21,938 nucleotides of DNA. Source: SKLM01 sp964450435. GTDB lineage: Bacteria; Chloroflexota; Anaerolineae; B4-G1. Location: positions 1-21,938 of the forward strand of contig CAYVCX010000052.1 of NCBI GenBank assembly GCA_964450435.1, in the 5' to 3' direction. Positions 1 to 5,345 of this stretch are shown in pieces. Made by a program: the position numbers and the translations under genes. The notes under the pieces were generated by a model. It saw nothing but the letters and a program-made list of their open reading frames with translations, did not search any database and was not told the origin of the DNA. The stretch's first letter is position 1. Each line of letters begins with the position of its first letter.

Positions 1-33
1 CAATGCGAACAAAGCTGGTCCTGAACTTGACTT

Positions 34-228
34 CTCAGGACATTCCACATAATCAGTTCGAACCGCGCGTTCAGTGGTTGGGGAGAGATCTTCGGTGGCG
101 ATGTGGTGGTAGCAGCCGCCATGATCGATCGGCTGGTTCATCACGCCGAGATCATCAGCTTGAAAGGCTCAAGCTACCGCCTAAAAGGCAAGGAGGGGTC
201 TATTGACTCTGTGGCAAAAAAGAGCTGA
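34..228 (+). pseudogene. istB: IS21-family transposition helper ATPase IstB, C-terminal remnant
   Basis: IstB is the AAA+ helper protein of IS21-family transposases. The frame starting at base 1 reads ISSNRAFSGWGEIFGGDVV, then AAAMIDRLVHHAEII and GSSYRLKGKEG, and stops at 226-228. This matches the conserved IstB C-terminus (SN-x-F-x-x-WG, D-x-x-x-AAA-x-x-DRL-x-HH, SYR). Two in-frame stops at 22-24 and 28-30 lie just upstream, so the conserved frame is broken where more IstB should continue. The gene also runs off the window edge, so only about 60 residues remain. Its position about 65 bases before a pair of IS21-type terminal repeats agrees with the normal istA-istB-right end order. Family call is confident; that it is dead rather than only truncated by the window is inferred from the two stops. 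Confidence 0.75.
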
Positions 229-244
229 TATTTCATCGCAAGGT

Positions 245-292
245 GGTACACTTTTACTTCGGTGAATTCGGTACACTTTCACTTCGTTGACA
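245..292 (+). mobile_element. Right terminus of an IS21-family element (two terminal repeats)
   Basis: Two 20-base near-identical direct repeats, GGTACACTTTTACTTCGGTG (245-264) and GGTACACTTTCACTTCGTTG (270-289), differ at two positions and are spaced 25 bases start to start. The run ends in TTGACA at 287-292, so read outward-in the element would start with TGTCAA. Multiple internal terminal repeats and TG...CA ends are typical of IS21-family elements, and the IstB tail lies just inside. The exact boundary and any target duplication cannot be fixed because the left end is outside the window. Confidence 0.7.
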
Positions 293-865
293 ACAGTCTT
301 CGTCGCGGCGAGGTTTGCAGGGTTCCCCATCAGCTCGATCAACGATATGCTCAGCTCTTCTTCTGCCACGCCAGCCCTGGCGAACACGGGGCGGGCCTGG
401 TCGCTGACCAATTATGCTCCCTGGTTCTCCAACACCACCCTCACGAACTGACGACCCTTAAGCGTTTGACCGACCAGTTGTTTGGGTCGTCGACGATCAC
501 CAGGCACGGTCCTAGCAGCATATTGGGCAGCAGCGTCGCTTCCAGTGTGAACGTGGGCTGGGTCGCGCGCCAATCCATCTCGTCACGACCTGGCGCGCCG
601 TTTCCAGAGTCGGAAGAAGCGTCAGGCTCAGCACAATGATGTTCCGTCATCTGGCGACGGCGTGGATCATCTGCCCCAACAGCAGGTCCCGTCTCAATCC
701 CACGATGACCCAGCGGCGAGGAATCCAGGCGGAGTTGAGAAGCACTGCCCGCAGGTGGCGCAGCGGCTCCGGTTCGGCTCTCCGATTCGGGTGCGCCAGC
801 CCGTGCCGGGCTGCCGGGCTGACGTCGAGCGCAGGCCACCCGCAGCTTGAAGTCCAGAAGCGCCG
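293..865. other. Gene-free stretch, probably decayed coding sequence flanking the IS end
   Basis: No intact gene is convincing here. On the minus strand short protein-like pieces occur in different frames: GVAEEELSISLIELMGNPA at about 304-360, running into the IS end; VRVVLENQGA ending in a stop near 415; LLGPCLVIVDDP near 500; and RNIIVLSLTLLPTLETA near 600-650. Frame changes and stops between them suggest a degraded gene or genes, possibly disrupted by the IS21 insertion at 292/293. I cannot assign a family to any piece. The longest open frame over part of it (minus, 441-1082) overlaps the well-supported membrane protein in another frame and has an Arg/Pro/Ser-rich composition like an out-of-frame reading. 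Confidence 0.4.
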
Positions 866-1312
866 TCAGGAAAAGGACTCCTGTTTCTGCCCCGTCCTGA
901 ACGCCCTTTTGACGTGCGGCAGATTGAGCGGTATCCAGAAGATGAGCAGGAGAAGCAGGGTCAGCACTAAGTCGCGAGGAAGGGTCTGGCGGGCGTAGTC
1001 CGACAGGGAGAACAGAAGGCGGTCGACCCACACGTTCATCTGATACAAGGTCACTGCTGCGAGAGCACCCCGTCGTCCCCACTCGCGGAAGAGAGAGAGG
1101 CCCGCCGTGCAGGCAATCAGCATGACTGCCCAGACCCCCCCGCTCGCAGCCAAGTAGTACAGCGACACGGTCGTTGGCAAGGCAGGCAGACGGATCAAGT
1201 AGCGCACGGCCAGCATTGCTCGCCCCAAGTTCGCGAGGCCCAAGGCCAGCGTCAACAGGCTCAACAAGATGACCGCCGCCTGGGACAGGGTAAGGTTCTT
1301 GAGAACCCTCAC
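866..1312 (-). CDS. Small integral membrane protein, four predicted helices
   Basis: A 148-residue protein of unknown family. Hydrophobic segments are seen at about residues 8-30 (LSQAAVILLSLLTLALGLAN), 45-68 (SLYYLAASGGVWAVMLIACT), a weaker one near 80-100 that contains LYQMNVWVDRLLFSL, and 112-130 (LVLTLLLLLIFWIPLNL). The tail is short and basic (HVKRAFRTGQKQ). The GTG start at 1312 is chosen because it lies 16 bases after the stop of the oxidoreductase upstream, with a purine-rich GAAGG behind it; the open frame itself reaches back to 1402 inside that gene. It is the last gene of the acyl-CoA dehydrogenase/oxidoreductase operon, so its job may be linked, but nothing in the sequence shows a function. 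Confidence 0.65.
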   Translation of the reverse strand: MRVLKNLTLSQAAVILLSLLTLALGLANLGRAMLAVRYLIRLPALPTTVSLYYLAASGGVWAVMLIACTAGLSLFREWGRRGALAAVTLYQMNVWVDRLLFSLSDYARQTLPRDLVLTLLLLLIFWIPLNLPHVKRAFRTGQKQESFS

Positions 1313-1328
1313 GATCCCGGCAGCCTTC

Positions 1329-2360
1329 TCACGGTGTAAGGACGATCTTGCCGAACTTCTCTCCAGATTCGAGAGCCTCAAAGGCCCTCTTCCCTTCAGC
1401 AAGCGGCATCACACGATCAACGACCGGCGCCAGCTCCCCGGCCCAGATGAGATCCATCACGTCCCGAAAATCCTGGTGGTTGCCCATCGTGGAACCGATC
1501 AGACTGATCTGCTTGCCAAAGATGTAGCGGATATCCACGTCCGCGTGGGGCCCCGAGGTGTTGCCGACAATGACGATGCGGCCGCCTCGCGCCACCGCAC
1601 GCATACTCTGAGCGAGCGTAGCCTGCCCTACGTTGTCGACCACCACATCCACGCCACGGCGACCAGTCAGCTTGTAGATGGTCTTGCTCCAGGTGGGATC
1701 CTCACAGTAGTTGATCACCACATCAGCGCCCAGCTGGCGCGCCTTGTCCATCTTCTCCTCGCTGCTGGTCAGTGCATAGACCTGCGCACCGGCCAGCTTG
1801 GCGATTTGGATCGCCATCGAGTTGACGCCACCGCCAGCGCCCACTACAAGAACCGATTCACCCGCACGCAGTCCGGCTCTATGGATGAGCATGCGCCAAG
1901 CAGTCAGGGATACCAGGAGAGGTGCGGAGGCCCGGGAGAAGTCCCACTCCTCGGGCATAGTCATGAGATTCTGGGCCGGAACGGCTACAAACTCTGCGTG
2001 ACCGCCCCGAATATCCTCGCCCAATATGGCGTAACCGGGGCTGACAGAGTGCTCTCCCTGGCGGACGAACTCGTCCTCCTGGGTGGTGATGCCAGGATCG
2101 ACCACCACCGGCTGCCCCACTCTCCACCCCACGACCTCCTGGCCGATCTCAGCGACCTCGCCGGCAACGTCGGAACCGCCCCAATGAGGCAGCGGCAGTT
2201 CGAGACCTGGCCAGCCTTCACGCACGAACACGTCCAGGTGATTGAGGGCAGCAGCGCGTACGCGCACCAGAACTTCACCGGGCGCAGGCTCCGGCCGAGG
2301 CACCTCTGTGTACTCCAAAACGTCCAAGCCGCCGTGTTCATAGAAGCAAAGCGCCTTCAT
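1329..2360 (-). CDS. Zinc-less MDR-family alcohol dehydrogenase/quinone oxidoreductase-like protein
   Basis: A 343-residue cytoplasmic NAD(P)H-dependent oxidoreductase of the medium-chain dehydrogenase/reductase superfamily. The GroES-like N-terminal half (about 1-130) contains AAALNHLDVFVREGWPG. The nucleotide-binding motif VVGAGGGVNSMAIQIAK lies at about 172-188 and the end is FGKIVLTP, as usual for the family. The cysteine normally found before His-x-x-Asp in zinc alcohol dehydrogenases is absent, and the lobe that normally holds four structural zinc cysteines (about 90-105, TTQEDEFVRQGEH) has none, so it is probably zinc-independent. The start at 2360 is preferred over 2372 because GGGAG stands a suitable distance upstream. 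It begins 15 bases after the acyl-CoA dehydrogenase, so the two are cotranscribed. The substrate cannot be told; an enoyl- or quinone-type carbonyl reduction would suit the neighbour. Confidence 0.88.
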   Translation of the reverse strand: MKALCFYEHGGLDVLEYTEVPRPEPAPGEVLVRVRAAALNHLDVFVREGWPGLELPLPHWGGSDVAGEVAEIGQEVVGWRVGQPVVVDPGITTQEDEFVRQGEHSVSPGYAILGEDIRGGHAEFVAVPAQNLMTMPEEWDFSRASAPLLVSLTAWRMLIHRAGLRAGESVLVVGAGGGVNSMAIQIAKLAGAQVYALTSSEEKMDKARQLGADVVINYCEDPTWSKTIYKLTGRRGVDVVVDNVGQATLAQSMRAVARGGRIVIVGNTSGPHADVDIRYIFGKQISLIGSTMGNHQDFRDVMDLIWAGELAPVVDRVMPLAEGKRAFEALESGEKFGKIVLTP

Positions 2361-2375
2361 GTCATCTCCCATCTC

Positions 2376-3545
2376 CTACCGCAACCCTGTCTCGAGTCGT
2401 GCGATCACCATGCGCTGGATCTCGCTGGTTCCCTCGTAGATCTCGGTGACCTTCGCATCGCGGAAGTAACGCTCGACCGGTAATTCCTTGCTGTAGCCCA
2501 TGCCGCCGTGAATCTGCACGGCCTCCGTGGTTACCCACATTGCCGTCTCAGAGGCGAACAATTTGGCCATAGCCGATTCCAGGGTATAACGCCCGCCTGA
2601 CCTTTTCGCTTCTTCCTTGGCGAGAGCCGCCTGGTAGATGAGCAGCCGGGTCGCCTCGATGCGGGTCTTCATATCCGCCAGCTTCTGCTGTATCATCTGG
2701 AATTCGCCGATTTTCTGACCGAATGCCTCTCGTTCGCGGGCATACTCCAACGAAGCTTCATAGGCCGCCCCGGCGATACCGAGAGCCTGAGCAGCGATTC
2801 CAATACGGCCGGCGTCCAACACCGACATAGCAATCTTGAATCCCTCGCCTTCCTCACCGAGTCGTGATTCCAGCGGGCACAGGTAGTCTTCGAGATGAAT
2901 CTCGCACGTTGCGGAAGCGCGGATCCCAAGCTTGGGCTCGGTCTTGCCGCGAGAAAACCCGGGTTCGTCGGTATCTATGATAAAGGCGGTGACACCGCGA
3001 TAGCGGGGTTGTGCATCAGGATCCGTCTGACCAAAGAGCAGGATGTATTTCGCCACGGGCCCGCTGCTGATCCACGATTTGGTTCCGTTGATCGCGTAGT
3101 GTGTCTCGTCGGGAGACAACTCGGCTCTGACGCGGATGTTTCCGGCATCAGAACCTGACTGGGGCTCGGTCAGTGCATAGGCGCCCACCGCAACACCGCT
3201 GGCGACGGCCCGGAGGTATTTCTGTTTCTGACGCTCAGTCCCGTAACGCTGGATCCCATAGCAGAAAAGGGAATTGCAGACCGACATAATGACGCCATGA
3301 GAGGCATCTACCTTCGAGATCTCCTCCAGGGCCAGCGCGTAGGCCAGCGTGTCCATCCCCGCGCCCCCGTACTCCTCGGGCACGGCGATCCCCATGAAGC
3401 CGTGTTGTCCCATCTTGGCGACGGTCTCACGGGGAAACTCGCCGGTCTCGTCATACTCGGCTGCGATAGGTGCGATTTCGGCGTTGGCGAAGTCGCGGGC
3501 CATATCGCGAATCATACGATGTTCATCACTTAGCTGCAGATCCAT
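2376..3545 (-). CDS. Acyl-CoA dehydrogenase
   Basis: A 389-residue flavoprotein catalysing the first, alpha-beta desaturating step of acyl-CoA oxidation and passing electrons to electron-transfer flavoprotein. Family signatures are clear: YALTEPQSGSDAGN (about residues 123-136), the helical C-terminal domain with REAFGQKIGEFQMIQQKLAD, QIHGGMGYSKELPVER, and YEGTSEIQRMVIAR at the end, whose Glu (about 371) is the catalytic base in short- and branched-chain enzymes. Length is normal. The ATG at 3545 is fixed by a strong AGGAGG (plus-strand 3553-3558) seven bases upstream; the open frame reaching to 3584 is not the real start. It heads an operon with the MDR oxidoreductase and the membrane protein. 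The promoter region holds the ATTTGGGATA boxes described separately. Chain-length preference cannot be read from the sequence. Confidence 0.95.
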   Translation of the reverse strand: MDLQLSDEHRMIRDMARDFANAEIAPIAAEYDETGEFPRETVAKMGQHGFMGIAVPEEYGGAGMDTLAYALALEEISKVDASHGVIMSVCNSLFCYGIQRYGTERQKQKYLRAVASGVAVGAYALTEPQSGSDAGNIRVRAELSPDETHYAINGTKSWISSGPVAKYILLFGQTDPDAQPRYRGVTAFIIDTDEPGFSRGKTEPKLGIRASATCEIHLEDYLCPLESRLGEEGEGFKIAMSVLDAGRIGIAAQALGIAGAAYEASLEYAREREAFGQKIGEFQMIQQKLADMKTRIEATRLLIYQAALAKEEAKRSGGRYTLESAMAKLFASETAMWVTTEAVQIHGGMGYSKELPVERYFRDAKVTEIYEGTSEIQRMVIARLETGLR

Positions 3546-3587
3546 GTGAGAACCTCCTGTTACCTGTCGCAAACCTGTTCGCACGTG

Positions 3588-3621
3588 TATCCCAAATCGG
3601 ATTTGGGATATATTTGGGATA
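3588..3621. promoter_or_regulatory. Palindromic ATTTGGGATA box cluster, candidate operator
   Basis: TATCCCAAAT (3588-3597), a 3-base spacer CGG, and ATTTGGGATA (3601-3610) make a perfect 10-base inverted repeat; a third box follows at 3612-3621. It stands just upstream of the acyl-CoA dehydrogenase start and its Shine-Dalgarno sequence, the usual place for a repressor site. A dyad with 13-base centre-to-centre spacing is consistent with a dimeric regulator, but the regulator is unknown. The same boxes occur again at 3885-3925. Presence of the repeats is certain; the operator role is inference. Confidence 0.55.
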
Positions 3622-3884
3622 AGACCTCGAATCTATGTCATGCACCTGATCCAGCTCCCGAGGGGGGCCCTCAATCGCGAAGTGGAACGCTGACAAGCCC
3701 TTTTCCTCCTGCGTCTGGCAGCGTGAAGAGGTCAAGCCTTTCTGTCCCCGGCCCACGGGAAGCCACGCCTGGGCATCGAAAGCTGCAGGGGCTGCCTGGT
3801 CGAGGGCGGCTGCTCGGCGGCAGCCGACACTCACACGAGACAGGGGGCGTAGAGGCGGAACTGAGAGACCGCAACAGACCCCTC

Positions 3885-3925
3885 ATTTGGGATAACTTGG
3901 GATATATTTGGGATAATTTGGGATA
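3885..3925 (+). repeat. Four tandem ATTTGGGATA repeats
   Basis: Boxes at 3885-3894, 3895-3904 (ACTTGGGATA, one mismatch), 3906-3915 and 3916-3925 are arranged head to tail every 10-11 bases, about one helical turn. The 20-base string TTGGGATATATTTGGGATAA at 3897-3916 is identical to 3603-3622 in the other cluster. The array ends 15 bases past the stop codon of the AlbA_2 gene. It may be a regulator array, a minisatellite, or one end of a small mobile unit; the sequence alone does not decide. Confidence 0.75.
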
Positions 3926-3940
3926 ACTAGACCAACCAAG

Positions 3941-5305
3941 TCACTTGAGGATGTAGTATGTGCCCCTCTTCACGCCGATCTTGAGGAGCAATCCTCTGTC
4001 CACCAGCTCGGCGAGGTCCAGCCTCAACGTCTCGGGACTGAGGCCAGGACAGAGCTCCTGGTACTCGCGGTTGGTGATACGGCCCCTGGTCTCCGCATAG
4101 TTCAAGGCCTTGGCCTGGCGCTCAGTCACACGATTGGCCCACTCCGGCTGGGGTTCCCGTTCCAGAACGTTGTATAGCGTAACAGCGAATGAATAGGGGG
4201 AGTCCTTGAACCTCGGCGGCGGATGGCCGGCCCGGACCATCTCGTCAATCATCAGATCGACCCCCAACCCCAGTTCTTCGATGTAGCCCCACTGGTAGAG
4301 CCCCGACACGATGCGGGGATTGCGCGAAAAATGCTCCTCGACGATGTTGTCGACGGTGATGAAACCGGGTAGGCCACCGGGACTCGTGATCTCCATGCGG
4401 TCCGAGAACATCCGAACCTCGATGCGGCGACCGCGCAGACGGTAGTCGCGGTGCGCCACTGCATTTACCAAGGCCTCCCGAACGGCAGCGACCGGATACT
4501 CCGTCCGTTCCTTCCGCTCCAGCTCCGTGACAATCGCCCCCGTGCGCATCTCCTCGCCAACAACCTGCCAAGCTCGTCGAATGATCAGAGGGAGCGGGCC
4601 TCCAATTTCCTCACGTCGACCATAGCCCGGGTGTCCATCGTCTCCGCGAGGTTCACTGCCGACGAACTTGACGAACGTCAACCTGCTCTGAGGCAGGAAT
4701 GCCTGAGGGGTGGAGGCGAATAGCAGAACTCCAGCGACGGTCGGTTGCCCCTCCTCGGTCAGGGCACCGATCTCCACCAGGAGATCGTCGACAGGGCGTG
4801 ACCACTCCCGATGTTGACGTTCCTGCCACTTTTCGACGAACTCCTCGATGACGTCATCATCGAGATCGTCGCGCCGCGCGCCCGGCGCGACCTCCGACTC
4901 GAAGTCGCCGGTCGACTTGGTTGCAGCCAGTTGGCGAATCTCATCTCCGCTGAGGGGACGGTTTTCTGGGCCCGAACGCACCAACACTCGGCCGTCGGCC
5001 AGGCTGTGGAGCTCCGGGCTGCGATTGACGACGATGGAGAAGACCAGACCGTCCTCACCCATGGCTTGATGCCAGCGAGCCTCCACCGGCGGCCGGCACC
5101 TCTCAACAGCAGCCTGTAGCGCCATCTCGACCTCGTCGGTGAAGGTCCGCCCGGTGATTCGGCCTTCCTCGTCGACGCCTATCAGGATGGTACCTCCGTC
5201 GGAGTTAGCGAAGGCAACCAGCGTCTCGGCCAAAGCCCCGGGGTCGGGCTCTGCCATAAGAGCCTGCAATTGTCCGGCTTGCCAATCCTCTATAAGGTCT
5301 TCCAT
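3941..5305 (-). CDS. AlbA_2 (Schlafen-like)/ATPase-fold/winged-helix protein
   Basis: A 454-residue protein with three recognisable parts. An AlbA_2 (Schlafen AlbA-like, putative nucleic-acid-binding) domain covers about 1-130, with the hallmark AFANSDGGTILIGVDEEGRI at 31-50. A GHKL/HATPase_c_4-like region spans about 270-375, with REALVNAVAHRDY at 276-288 and MEITSPGGLPG at 304-314. A winged-helix-like C-terminus (about 392-454) has ITNREYQELCPGLSPETLRLDL. Proteins of this architecture are usually annotated as ATP-binding transcriptional regulators or RecG-like proteins; their biochemical role is not settled. The acidic EFK-type motif that normally opens the AlbA_2 domain is not evident here. 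The ATG at 5305 has GGAAAG upstream. It follows gyrA by 40 bases and is probably cotranscribed. The ATTTGGGATA array begins directly after its stop, which makes it a candidate binder of those boxes, but this is only proximity. Confidence 0.85.
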   Translation of the reverse strand: MEDLIEDWQAGQLQALMAEPDPGALAETLVAFANSDGGTILIGVDEEGRITGRTFTDEVEMALQAAVERCRPPVEARWHQAMGEDGLVFSIVVNRSPELHSLADGRVLVRSGPENRPLSGDEIRQLAATKSTGDFESEVAPGARRDDLDDDVIEEFVEKWQERQHREWSRPVDDLLVEIGALTEEGQPTVAGVLLFASTPQAFLPQSRLTFVKFVGSEPRGDDGHPGYGRREEIGGPLPLIIRRAWQVVGEEMRTGAIVTELERKERTEYPVAAVREALVNAVAHRDYRLRGRRIEVRMFSDRMEITSPGGLPGFITVDNIVEEHFSRNPRIVSGLYQWGYIEELGLGVDLMIDEMVRAGHPPPRFKDSPYSFAVTLYNVLEREPQPEWANRVTERQAKALNYAETRGRITNREYQELCPGLSPETLRLDLAELVDRGLLLKIGVKRGTYYILK

Positions 5306-5345
5306 CTGTTCTTTCCACTCACCTCGAAAGGCGTCATCCAGCCAT

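Larger units (their letters stand above)
3546..3940. other. Intergenic region between AlbA_2 gene and acyl-CoA dehydrogenase
   Basis: A 395-base region with no convincing gene. It must hold the promoter for the acyl-CoA dehydrogenase operon and any terminator of the gyrA-AlbA_2 unit. Its striking content is two AT-rich clusters of ATTTGGGATA boxes (3588-3621 and 3885-3925) bracketing a GC-rich, featureless 263-base middle. Short open frames on both strands through the middle have low-complexity, out-of-frame-like compositions and are not annotated. I could not pick a confident -10/-35 pair; the 3588-3621 cluster lies where one would be expected, about 43-76 bases before the start codon. Confidence 0.6.

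Noticed and set aside
441..1082. A 213-codon minus-strand open frame near the left edge
   Set aside because: Its first third overlaps the four-helix membrane protein in another frame, and most of it is Arg/Pro/Ser-rich; only a short piece near 490-560 looks protein-like, so it is treated as decayed sequence.
1269..2483. A 404-codon plus-strand open frame
   Set aside because: Antisense to the MDR oxidoreductase; composition is typical of a shadow frame.
3546..3926. A plus-strand frame ending in IWDNLGYIWDNLG
   Set aside because: The protein repeat is only the ATTTGGGATA DNA array read in one frame; the rest of the frame has no protein character and no start signal.
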